Shown: piece by piece, positions 32,120 to 39,726 of the stretch
Numbering within the stretch: the first letter of the stretch is position 1
How the letters are laid out: every line of letters begins with the position of its first letter
DNA from: an uncultured Eubacteriales bacterium
Lineage (GTDB): Bacteria; Bacillota; Clostridia; Lachnospirales; Lachnospiraceae
Assembly: GCA_900317515.1 (NCBI GenBank)
Contig: ONHA01000021.1
Location: 20,823 to 84,822, forward strand
DNA length: 64,000 nt
Direction: 5' to 3'
Notes under the pieces: generated by a model
The model's input: only the letters and a program-made list of their open reading frames with translations
Database searches by the model: none
Told to the model about the DNA's origin: nothing
Translations under genes and position numbers: made by a program

Positions 32120-33601
32120 ATGGAGAGAGGAAGACAACACACGGAGGATGCGGGCCTTCGGGATTTCATAGATTTCGGCCAGCTGTTTCGGGACTTTCTG
32201 CGCTACCTGCGGAAATACTGGCACATCCTGCTCATTATGACCGTGCTTTGCGGCGCGGGCTACACGGCTTTCCGGATCGGCACGACGAAGCCTGTCTACC
32301 GGAGCGAGGCGACCTTCACGGTCGGCCTTGTCGGCGCGCAGAATTCAAATACATCCTATTATTATTCGACGACGGCTGCGGCCCAGATGTCGAGCACGTT
32401 CCCCTATATCCTGGAGAGTGATTATTTTAGGAGTCTTCTTCTGGAGGAGCTGGGGGAGAGCGAGCTCGGCGGCTCGATCGGGGCTTCCGTGATCGAGAGC
32501 TCCAACATGGTCACCATGTCGGCGGAGGCGCCGACCGCGGAGGAGGCGGCGAGGATCCTGAAGGGGGCCATGGCGGTTTACCCGAAGGCGGCCTATTTCG
32601 TGCTCGGCAGCATTGAATTTTACGTGATCAACGCGCCGAACCTGCCCGAGACGCCCGTCAACGTGAGCTCTCCGGTGCGGCTGGCCGTGATCGGCGGGAT
32701 CGCCGGCCTCTTTCTTGCCTGCTTTGTCATTCTGCTCCTCACGATCATCCGGCGCGATGTGCGCTCGGAGGAGGACGTGGCGAAAGTGTCGGATATGAAG
32801 CTTCTGGGTCAGCTTCCGCTCATCACCGGAAAGGCGAGGAGCACGGGGAGAGCCAGAAAGCTCTGGTCCGTGTTTGATGAGCGGACCCCCTATGAGTACA
32901 GAGAGAGCATCCGTTCGCTGGCCGGACGTCTCCTCAACACGCTGCGTAGGATGGACGGCGAGGAAACGGAGAGCGGCGAGGGCAGAGTGATCCTCGTGAC
33001 CGGCACGGCTCCGGGTGAAGGCAAATCGTCCCTGTCGGTCAATCTCGCGGAGGAGCTGACCCGCGAGGGCAAGAAGGTTGTCCTGGTGGATGCGGACCTC
33101 CGCAAGCAGGGCGATGCCGACCTCGTGGATGCCCCGGAGGATGCGATCGGCCTTGTGGATATCCTGTCCGGCGGTCGGGAGGTCTATGTAAAGAGGGCTC
33201 CGGCGGGGTTTGCATTTATCGGAAATGCACAGCGCGTCCTGAAGAACCCGGTCAGGCTCCTCTCCGACGAGCGCATGCATGACGTGGTGGAGAGCCTCCG
33301 GAAGAGCGCCGACATCGTGATCTTCGACACACCGCCGGCGGGCGCTTTCCAGGATGCCTCCATTCTCGCACCTTACGCCGACGGGATCCTCTACGTGATC
33401 CGCTGCGGCGAGCTGACCCAGGACGAGCTCGGCGAGGCGCTCTACTCCCTCGCGGAATCGCCCGCCCCGCTTCTCGGCTACGTGCTGAACGCATGCCCGG
33501 AGTCGGAAGGCAGCTACGGCTACGGAAGGTACGGCTACGGCCGCTACGGTTATGGTTACGGGTACGGCTACGGGAAAAACTACGGGTACGGAAAAGACTG
33601 A
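32120..33601 (+). CDS. Wzz/BY-kinase fusion protein, copy 2, Tyr-rich tail
   Basis: 493 aa, same architecture as the preceding gene: membrane helices at about 35-55 and 192-215, then kinase domain with Walker A GTAPGEGKSSLSVN (about 291-304) and Walker A' VVLVDADLRKQGD (about 320-332), plus Walker B IVIFDTPP. The tail is a striking Tyr/Gly cluster of about 30 residues beginning GSYGYGRYGYGRYGYG, with about 12 Tyr, the usual autophosphorylation site. In family models, phosphorylation of this cluster regulates polymer length. The paralogue upstream has almost no cluster, so the two may differ in regulation. Last gene before a promoter and leader region. Confidence 0.9.
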   Translation: MERGRQHTEDAGLRDFIDFGQLFRDFLRYLRKYWHILLIMTVLCGAGYTAFRIGTTKPVYRSEATFTVGLVGAQNSNTSYYYSTTAAAQMSSTFPYILESDYFRSLLLEELGESELGGSIGASVIESSNMVTMSAEAPTAEEAARILKGAMAVYPKAAYFVLGSIEFYVINAPNLPETPVNVSSPVRLAVIGGIAGLFLACFVILLLTIIRRDVRSEEDVAKVSDMKLLGQLPLITGKARSTGRARKLWSVFDERTPYEYRESIRSLAGRLLNTLRRMDGEETESGEGRVILVTGTAPGEGKSSLSVNLAEELTREGKKVVLVDADLRKQGDADLVDAPEDAIGLVDILSGGREVYVKRAPAGFAFIGNAQRVLKNPVRLLSDERMHDVVESLRKSADIVIFDTPPAGAFQDASILAPYADGILYVIRCGELTQDELGEALYSLAESPAPLLGYVLNACPESEGSYGYGRYGYGRYGYGYGYGYGKNYGYGKD

Positions 33602-33641
33602 AAAAGTTTTTTAAAAATATATCGCATACTTGAAAAACATG

Positions 33642-33650
33642 TGCTATACT
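33642..33650 (+). promoter_or_regulatory. Extended -10 promoter of the peptide-modification cassette
   Basis: TGCTATACT, extended -10, with hexamer 33645-33650. It gives the pqqD-led genes their own start of transcription inside the locus. No good -35 at the right distance; TTGAAA at 33630 is too close. Confidence 0.6.
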
Positions 33651-33664
33651 GACACTATCTGTAG

Positions 33665-33694
33665 GCAGGTGCCTGCAGTGTTTGGATTGCAGGC
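33665..33694 (+). promoter_or_regulatory. Leader with two overlapping hairpin options before pqqD
   Basis: GCAGG (33665-33669) can pair with CCTGC (33672-33676), or GCCTGCA (33671-33677) with TGCAGGC (33688-33694). The two share bases and exclude each other. The second ends at the GGAG ribosome site (33695-33698). This could be an attenuator-like or operator-type control; function untested. Confidence 0.4.
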
Positions 33695-33702
33695 GGAGCG
33701 AT

Positions 33703-33969
33703 ATGAAGGTTAAAAGCGGATTTATACTTCGAAAGATAGGCTCAAAATACATGGCGGTCCCCGTCGGGGAGCGCACGCGGGACGTTCACGGCATGGTTGC
33801 CCTGAACGAGACGGGCGCATTTATCTGGCAGCTTCTTGAGGAGGATCGGACCGGGGAAGAGGTCATCGAAAAGATCCTTGAGGAGTACGATGTCGACCGT
33901 GAGACCGCAGCCGGAGCACTCGCCCGCTTTAAGGCGAAGCTGGCGGAGGAAGGGGTTCTCGGCGAATGA
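33703..33969 (+). CDS. pqqD: PqqD-family peptide-binding protein (RRE)
   Basis: 88-aa winged-helix RiPP recognition element of the PqqD family, which holds the leader of a precursor peptide for a partner enzyme. The protein opens MKVKSGFILRKIGSKYMAVPVG, then VALNETGAFIWQLLEEDRTGEEVIEKILEEYDV, the typical N-E-T/S-A-x-x-I/L-W-x-x-L pattern, and a final helix. The start at 33703 is chosen over an in-frame TTG at 33682 because GGAG sits 4 bases before it. It overlaps the radical SAM gene by ATGA. The symbol refers to the family; there is no PQQ pathway here. Confidence 0.9.
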   Translation: MKVKSGFILRKIGSKYMAVPVGERTRDVHGMVALNETGAFIWQLLEEDRTGEEVIEKILEEYDVDRETAAGALARFKAKLAEEGVLGE

Positions 33970-35018
33970 GCGACTGTGATTTTCTTGCGGGGACGCTGGA
34001 TCATTTTACAGAGGAGCTTAAGGAGATTGCCCGGCGGGACGCGATCCCGGTGAACGGCATCTTCGAGCTCACCGCAAGATGCAATTTCGACTGCCGCATG
34101 TGCTACGTGCACCTTACCCCCGACGAGATCCGGAAGCAGGGCCGCGAGCTCACGAATGCAGAGTGGCTTGCCATCGCCGAAAAGGCGAGGGAGCGCGGGA
34201 TGCTCGAGCTCACGCTGACCGGCGGCGAGATCTTCGTCCGGAGGGACTTTCGGGAACTCTACACCGAGCTCAAGCAGATGGGTTTTCTCATCAATCTCAT
34301 GAGCAACGGGTATCTCGTCGATGAGCGGGTGATGGAATGGCTTGCCGAGGATCCGCCCTACGCGATGCGCTTTACGCTTTACGGCGCCTCCAACGAGACC
34401 TACCGGGCGGTGACCGGGATCCCGGACGGATTTGACCGCGTAAGCCATGCGATCGATCTTGTGAAAGAGGCTGATATCCCCTTCTATCTGATGGGGCTTA
34501 TCATAAAGGAAAACAATGCGGACCTGCTGAAAATGTATGAGTTCGCAAGGGAAAAGAAGGTTTACTTCCGTCATTCCATCGCGCTTGTGCCCCCGGTCAG
34601 GGGAGCGAAGCAGGACGCAGCGGCTCACCGGGTGGATTTCACAAAGTTTCCGAAGGAGGCTTTTAAGGATCTCCCGAAGGCGGAGAGGATCTACAGACAT
34701 CATCCACGTCAGCTGCTTGACTGTGCACACTACCGGCGCGGGTTTGTCGTGACCTGGAACGGAAAGATGCAGCTCTGCAGCTTTCTCTCCGATCCGGCGG
34801 AGGATGTGAGGGAACTTGGCTTTGACAGGGCCTGGGAGAAGCTTCTTTCGGATCTTGAGCAGCTTCCCGAGCCGGAGAAATGCGGAACCTGCAGGTACGA
34901 AGGCTTCTGCAGACGATGTCCCGGGGTGCTGGCGGCGGAAAGCGGCAGTACCGGTCGGGTGACGGACTCTTACTGCAGGCAGGCAGAGTTTGTATATGGG
35001 ATTTACCACAATGAGTAG
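33966..35018 (+). CDS. Radical SAM/SPASM peptide-modifying enzyme
   Basis: 350 aa. The radical SAM cluster motif CNFDCRMC occupies residues 39-46 (CX3CX2C), with TLTGGEIFVRRDF (GGE motif) near 80. A full C-terminal SPASM domain follows: CAHYRRGF, a GKMQLC (GX4C), CGTC, then FCRRC and a last Cys in SYCRQ, enough for two auxiliary [4Fe-4S] clusters. Such enzymes install thioether, carbon-carbon or epimer modifications in ribosomal peptides. It is coupled to pqqD by overlap and followed 12 bp later by the 121-aa candidate precursor. The chemistry cannot be assigned from sequence. Confidence 0.92.
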   Translation: MSDCDFLAGTLDHFTEELKEIARRDAIPVNGIFELTARCNFDCRMCYVHLTPDEIRKQGRELTNAEWLAIAEKARERGMLELTLTGGEIFVRRDFRELYTELKQMGFLINLMSNGYLVDERVMEWLAEDPPYAMRFTLYGASNETYRAVTGIPDGFDRVSHAIDLVKEADIPFYLMGLIIKENNADLLKMYEFAREKKVYFRHSIALVPPVRGAKQDAAAHRVDFTKFPKEAFKDLPKAERIYRHHPRQLLDCAHYRRGFVVTWNGKMQLCSFLSDPAEDVRELGFDRAWEKLLSDLEQLPEPEKCGTCRYEGFCRRCPGVLAAESGSTGRVTDSYCRQAEFVYGIYHNE

Positions 35019-35030
35019 GAGGAGCAGATA

Positions 35031-35396
35031 ATGAAAAGAACATTTGAGGAGCCGGAAGTCAGGAAGATTCTGATCAACCTCAGGGAGAGCATTGCCGACG
35101 GTTCCGGCGGTCCGGATGCCCATGTCTCCATCATTTTTGCGACCGTGCAGGCGATGGCAGGCTGCACCGACCTGATCAATGACACGCTGCCGAATCCGGG
35201 TGTTATTTCCGGAAATACGCTCATGGATTGGATCATCGCAAATGCGGCCGCCCTTGCGAATTGCTCGACGATCGGCGTGGAGCCGGAGACGAACGTGCGG
35301 CTTTTCGCAGCGGCACCGGCGCAGACCGGCGGCAGGGGAACCGTGGTCTACGATGTGCCGAAGGATATCGCGGATACCTACGGCATGAAGTATTGA
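35031..35396 (+). CDS. Candidate modified-peptide precursor or partner protein, 121 aa
   Basis: Not a family I recognise. The N-terminus MKRTFEEPEVRKILINL has the F/Y-x-x-P-x-hydrophobic pattern seen in RRE-bound leaders (compare YxxPxL of lasso leaders). The middle is Gly/Ala/Asn rich with two Cys (MAGCTDL about residue 45 and ANCSTIG about 82). The C-terminal segment AAAPAQTGGRGTVVYDVPKD and YGMKY is uncharged-rich. AGGAGGAGC precedes the ATG. Its place just after pqqD and the radical SAM gene, with a terminator after it, is the usual position of a highly expressed precursor. At 121 aa it is long for one; it could instead be a scaffold protein. Confidence 0.6.
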   Translation: MKRTFEEPEVRKILINLRESIADGSGGPDAHVSIIFATVQAMAGCTDLINDTLPNPGVISGNTLMDWIIANAAALANCSTIGVEPETNVRLFAAAPAQTGGRGTVVYDVPKDIADTYGMKY

Positions 35397-35430
35397 TGCC
35401 GTCTTCAAAAGCTGAATATACCGACACCGT

Positions 35431-35468
35431 AAAGAATCCTGCTTTGACACTGGGCGGCAGGATTCTTT
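35431..35468 (+). terminator. Intrinsic terminator/attenuator between candidate precursor and exporter
   Basis: Perfect 12-bp stem AAAGAATCCTGC (35431-35442) with GCAGGATTCTTT (35457-35468), 14-base loop, and a T-rich end. Placed 34 bases after the 121-aa gene, it would raise that transcript above the exporter genes. Confidence 0.8.
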
Positions 35469-35497
35469 CTTGTGCTTAAGGGGTTGTAAGGCAAAGG

Positions 35498-37267
35498 ATG
35501 AACACAGCCGGGAAAATAAGAGGCAAACTGAACAGGGAAAAGACGGGGGCTTTCCTCTCGGAGATGCGCTGGCTTGCCGGCTACAGCTGGAAATACCGCC
35601 TTCGGATGGTCTGGTACGCCCTGTGCGGGCTCATCAGCACGGGCCTTGGCCTCGCCGGGTCGGTCATCAGCAAGCATATCATCGATGCGGTGACCGGGGC
35701 TGACTCGGGAGGGCTTGTTCTGGCGGTTGCCTTCTACGTGTTCTCCCAGGTAACATCCATCGCGATGAATGCGGCCGGAAGCAGGATCTCCGCAAAGATC
35801 AGTATCGATGTCGAGCAGGAGATCCGGGCGGATGTCTATGACAAGGTCATGAACGCGGACTGGCAGGCGATGACCCGCTTCCACTCGGGCGACATCATCA
35901 CCCGCGTCGAGGGGGATGTCGGAACCGTCTCGGGCACCGTGCTCACCTGGCTGCCGAACCTTGTGACAAGGCTGATCCAGCTTGCCGGCGCGTTCTTTAT
36001 CATTTTTCGCTATGACCGCATGCTGGCGGTCCTGGCGCTCCTCACCGCGCCGATCTCCCTCCTGCTCTCGAGGGTCGTTCTCCCCCGCATGAAGCGCTAC
36101 AACGAGGAGATGCGGCAGATGAACGCAGAGATGATGGTATTCAAGGAAGAGTCTTTCCACAACCTGGAGAGCCTGAAATCCCTGGGACTCACCCGGGCTT
36201 ACGGAGAGAAATTCCGTTCTGTCCAGAAAAAATACCGCACCATGCGGCTTGACTACAATGCATTTACGATCCTGACTCAGGCGCTCATGTCGGGAGCGGC
36301 CATGCTGGTCGGGCTCGTCTGCTTCATCTGGGGCGTCTACCGCCTCTGGAGCGGCGCGATCACCTACGGAACGATGACGCTGTTCCTGCAGATGGCCTCC
36401 CAGCTCTCGTCCTCCTTCTCCGTCCTGGCCGGCATGGTTCCGGGCATGATCCAGGCGGCGACGGCGGCCGGCCGCATCATCGCGGTCACGGAGCTGCCCG
36501 AGGAGAAAAATGAAGACCGCGAAGCCTCCGAAGAGCTCCTTCATGAGAACCCGGACGGCATGGCGGTCTTTATGCGCGGCGTGACATTTCGCTATGCGGG
36601 CGGCGGAACCGTATTTGAGCAGGCGGACCTTGAAGCCCGCCCGGGCCGGATCATCGGGGTCATAGGCCCTTCGGGCGGCGGCAAGACGACGCTTATGCGG
36701 CTGCTTCTCGGGATCGTTGCCCCCGAAAAAGGGGAACTGTACGCCGAGGGAGCGACAACCGGCGGAAGACTGACTGTTTCCGCATCGACGAGAAATTTAT
36801 TTTCCTATGTACCCCAGGGCAACACCATGCTGACCGGAACCGTGGCGGAGAATCTCCGCGTCATGGATGGGAAGGCGGATGAGGGCAGACTCATCGAGGT
36901 GCTCCGCCGGGCGGGTGCGTATGATTTTGTCGCGGCGAAGCCCGAGGGGCTTGACGCGAAGGTGAGGGAGCGCGGCGGCGGCTTCTCCGAGGGCCAGATC
37001 CAGCGGCTTGCGATCGCGCGGGCGCTGCTTTCCGACGCGCCGGTCCTGCTGCTCGACGAGGCGACCAGCGCGCTCGACCCGGAGACGGAGCGGCTCGTGC
37101 TCGCGGGGATCCTCGGGTTTGACAGGACAAAGACCGTGATCGTGACGACCCATCGCCCGTCGGTCCTCGGCTCCTGCGATGCGGTTTACCGGATCGCGGA
37201 CGGGACGATACGGGAGATCGCAAGAGAGGAAGCTGTTCGGCTTATGGAGGGGCAGGAAGAAAAATGA
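35498..37267 (+). CDS. ABC exporter, fused permease and ATPase
   Basis: 589 aa. Five to six membrane helices (residues about 30-310) form a type IV ABC exporter permease, then the ATPase: Walker A GPSGGGKTTLM (about 389-399), an altered signature FSEGQIQRLAIARAL (SEGQ rather than SGGQ) and Walker B VLLLDEATSALD. No C39 peptidase domain is attached, so leader removal would need another protease. It lies between the candidate precursor and the HPr-kinase-like gene, overlapping the latter by 4 bp. Export of the modified peptide is the likeliest role; multidrug or lipid export cannot be excluded. Confidence 0.88.
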   Translation: MNTAGKIRGKLNREKTGAFLSEMRWLAGYSWKYRLRMVWYALCGLISTGLGLAGSVISKHIIDAVTGADSGGLVLAVAFYVFSQVTSIAMNAAGSRISAKISIDVEQEIRADVYDKVMNADWQAMTRFHSGDIITRVEGDVGTVSGTVLTWLPNLVTRLIQLAGAFFIIFRYDRMLAVLALLTAPISLLLSRVVLPRMKRYNEEMRQMNAEMMVFKEESFHNLESLKSLGLTRAYGEKFRSVQKKYRTMRLDYNAFTILTQALMSGAAMLVGLVCFIWGVYRLWSGAITYGTMTLFLQMASQLSSSFSVLAGMVPGMIQAATAAGRIIAVTELPEEKNEDREASEELLHENPDGMAVFMRGVTFRYAGGGTVFEQADLEARPGRIIGVIGPSGGGKTTLMRLLLGIVAPEKGELYAEGATTGGRLTVSASTRNLFSYVPQGNTMLTGTVAENLRVMDGKADEGRLIEVLRRAGAYDFVAAKPEGLDAKVRERGGGFSEGQIQRLAIARALLSDAPVLLLDEATSALDPETERLVLAGILGFDRTKTVIVTTHRPSVLGSCDAVYRIADGTIREIAREEAVRLMEGQEEK

Positions 37268-38130
37268 AAAGCTGGTTCCGTATCGCCGGAAAAAACATCC
37301 TCATAGAAGGCGCCGGCAGCAGGGCAAGACGTTTCTTCCGGGGCTTCGAGTCCGGGGAGGGCGAGCCGTTCATGACATTTAAGGCAGAGCTTCCCGGTGA
37401 GGAAGCAATATCGAGCGGATCCGAGGAGGAGCTCCTCTTCGGCCTTCGGGTGACATACATGGAAGGTTCCTGGCCCTGGAGATTCGACGCCAGGCAAAGC
37501 TCCCGCGAGTATCTGCTCGCTTCCTCTGATTTTACATCCTGCCGGATCATTTCCAAACCGATCATCACGGGTGAGATGCCGGATGATCCCGCCGACGAGC
37601 CCCGCTGGAGGGGCCTCATCCTCGGCGCGATGGCGGCAAAGGGAGCGCTCTCCGGCATGCTCCTCGCCCATGCCTCCGCGGTGGAATACGAGGGGGAGGC
37701 AGTCATCTTTACGGCTCCGTCCGGGAGCGGCAAGACGACGCAGGCCGAGCTCTGGAACAGGTATCTTAAGGCGCGGATCCTGAACGGGGACAAGGTGTTC
37801 ATTTCCCGGGAGGAGGACGGATTTTACGCGTACGGCTCCCCCTGGGCGGGCTCATCGCCCTACCGGGAGAACCACGGGGCTCCGATGCGGGCCGTCATCG
37901 TCCTTCAAAAGGGGGAGAAAAATGAAATCCGGCGCCTTCGAGGCGAGGAGCTCCTCCGCTTCTTTGTTCCGAACATCTTTCTTCCCTACTGGGAGGGGAC
38001 GCTTCTTGACGCGGCGCTCGGAACGCTGGACGCCCTTGTCTCAGCCGTTCCGGTGTACCTTCTCACCTGCCGCGCGGACGAGGAGGCGGTCCTCCTCACA
38101 AAAAAGGCTGTTTTCGGGGATCAGATGTGA
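37264..38130 (+). CDS. HPr-kinase-like protein of a peptide cluster
   Basis: 288 aa. A P-loop TAPSGSGKTTQ sits at residues 150-160, with a preceding AHASAVEYEGEAVIF strand, as in the HprK-related proteins of lasso-peptide clusters; the N-terminal HprK domain is absent. Downstream features: NGDKVFISRE, YGSPWAGSSPYRENH (a conserved S-P-W-x-G/S motif of this group). In some lasso clusters a member phosphorylates the peptide's C-terminal Ser. Overlap with the ABC exporter gene supports action on the same peptide. No lasso cyclase or B2 protease gene is present, so the substrate is inferred, not shown. Confidence 0.82.
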   Translation: MKSWFRIAGKNILIEGAGSRARRFFRGFESGEGEPFMTFKAELPGEEAISSGSEEELLFGLRVTYMEGSWPWRFDARQSSREYLLASSDFTSCRIISKPIITGEMPDDPADEPRWRGLILGAMAAKGALSGMLLAHASAVEYEGEAVIFTAPSGSGKTTQAELWNRYLKARILNGDKVFISREEDGFYAYGSPWAGSSPYRENHGAPMRAVIVLQKGEKNEIRRLRGEELLRFFVPNIFLPYWEGTLLDAALGTLDALVSAVPVYLLTCRADEEAVLLTKKAVFGDQM

Positions 38131-38150
38131 CCCCGCTGGAGATGTAAGCG

Positions 38151-39161
38151 ATGCATATTTCCGGTAAAATAAAAAAATATATGCGGCGAAGCGCCGACGA
38201 ACTTCTTTTTTCGCGCGAGCTCGCCGAAAAGTATTCCCTGCGGGATTCGGCGGTCGTCCTCGCGGCCAAGGCCGATATCCAGAGGAGTGTCCGCTCGGGC
38301 AACCTCGAGACGCCGGCCATGAGGCGGCGGCTCATGTACAAGCACAGGGTGATGAGCCGCTATTTTGCGGAGGAGTTCGGGGAATTCCTTCGGAGGTATG
38401 ATTTCGGGAAGGCGCTCCCGCCGGCGGATCCGGCTTTTGAGGATACGATCTGGGTCCTCTGGTGGCAGGGAGAAGAAAATGCCCCGGAGACCGTTAAAAA
38501 GTGCCTCGCCTCCGTGCGGCGCTGCGCGGGAGACCACCCGGTGGTCCTCCTTGACGAGCGGAACTTCCGCGATTACGTGACCGTACCGGACTGGGCCACG
38601 GAGAGACTTTCGGCCGGGTCGATCTCGGTCACGCATGTGTCGGATATCATCCGGATAACGCTTCTTGCGGAAAAAGGCGGGCTCTGGCTCGACTCGACGA
38701 TCCTCTGCACCGGAAGCCTTGAGGAAGCATTTGCTCACCCGGTCTGGTCGATCCGCCGCCCGGGATATCTTCATCTTTCGCCCGCCTGCGGGCGGTTTGC
38801 CAATTATGCGCTCTCGGCCAGGGGCGAGGGGAGACGTTCATTTTCCATCATAAGAGACCTCCTTTATCACTACTGGGAGACGACGGCGAGGATGAACGAC
38901 TATCTGTTCCTCGACTACCTGATCCTGCTTGCGCAGCACGCGGATGCGCGGACGCGGGAGCTCTTCCGGGCGATCCCGGCCAACAATCCGCGGTGCGACG
39001 ACCTTCTCATAAACTTCGGACAGGCCTTTGACGCCGAAGCCTGGGAGGAAATGAAAAAAGACACGCAGCTCTTTAAACTGACCTGGAAGCTGAATTTCAG
39101 GGAGGAAAAGCAGGGCAGAACCACATTCTGCGGGATGATGCGGAGAGGAGAACTGTTTTAA
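38151..39161 (+). CDS. Capsular-polysaccharide-type glycosyltransferase
   Basis: 336 aa, Caps_synth/GT32-like fold. Marks: DTIWVLWWQGEENAPETVKKCLASVRR (about 100-126), VVLLDERNF, then ISVTHVSDIIRITLLAEKGGLWLDSTI with the G-G-x-W-x-D-S/T-T donor-site motif (about 157-183). Similar proteins occur in Gram-positive capsule loci, where they transfer hexoses. It follows the HPr-kinase-like gene by 20 bp, so polysaccharide and peptide genes share transcripts. A basic, Arg-rich N-terminus with no signal peptide suggests it acts at the cytoplasmic face. Confidence 0.82.
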   Translation: MHISGKIKKYMRRSADELLFSRELAEKYSLRDSAVVLAAKADIQRSVRSGNLETPAMRRRLMYKHRVMSRYFAEEFGEFLRRYDFGKALPPADPAFEDTIWVLWWQGEENAPETVKKCLASVRRCAGDHPVVLLDERNFRDYVTVPDWATERLSAGSISVTHVSDIIRITLLAEKGGLWLDSTILCTGSLEEAFAHPVWSIRRPGYLHLSPACGRFANYALSARGEGRRSFSIIRDLLYHYWETTARMNDYLFLDYLILLAQHADARTRELFRAIPANNPRCDDLLINFGQAFDAEAWEEMKKDTQLFKLTWKLNFREEKQGRTTFCGMMRRGELF

Positions 39162-39162
39162 A

Positions 39163-39726
39163 ATGGGTAAGATAAGGCGCCTTAGCCGCAACCAGATGCG
39201 GGTACTTAAGGGGATTTGTTTTTTCGTGGACATGAGATTCCGGACAAAGCTGCTGAAAAAGCTGCATATCTTCGCCGGATTCGGGGAGGACTGTGTCTAC
39301 GGTTCCAGAAACATTCCGGAAGAGCCCTATATGATAAAGATTCACAATAACGTGTTCATCACGCCGGAGACGATCTTTCTGCCGCACGACAGCATTCCCG
39401 AGATGCTTGCCAGAATGAAGAATGTAAAGCCCGGCACGGTCTTTCCTGAGTATCACATGGGCACGATCGAGGTGTTTGACAACGTCTTCATCGGCACGGG
39501 CAGCCTGATCCTGAACGGCGTGAAGATCGGGCCGAACGCGATCGTGGCCGCGGGCAGCGTGGTCACGAAGGACGTCCCCGAGGGGACGATCGTGGGCGGC
39601 AACCCGGCGAAGGTAATCGGAACGGTGGACAACTTCATCGAGAAGAGAAAGAAAATGATGGACCGTCCGATCGACCGGGATCCGCTCTCGAAGATCATGA
39701 AATATTACTGGGGTGAGAAGCACTGA
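39163..39726 (+). CDS. Hexapeptide-repeat O-acetyltransferase
   Basis: 187 aa left-handed beta-helix acyltransferase of the maltose/galactoside O-acetyltransferase group. The repeated hexapeptide pattern is visible in MGTIEVFDNVFIGTGSLILNGVKIGPNAIVAAGSVVTKDVPEGTIVGGNPAKVIG, read as short turns such as NGVKIG and AAGSVV. A HYDS/H-D-S region (LPHDSIPEM) and EYHMGTI may hold the catalytic His. It would decorate a sugar of the repeat unit with acetyl from acetyl-CoA. One base separates it from the previous stop, and it overlaps the next gene at the TGATG. Confidence 0.88.
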   Translation: MGKIRRLSRNQMRVLKGICFFVDMRFRTKLLKKLHIFAGFGEDCVYGSRNIPEEPYMIKIHNNVFITPETIFLPHDSIPEMLARMKNVKPGTVFPEYHMGTIEVFDNVFIGTGSLILNGVKIGPNAIVAAGSVVTKDVPEGTIVGGNPAKVIGTVDNFIEKRKKMMDRPIDRDPLSKIMKYYWGEKH

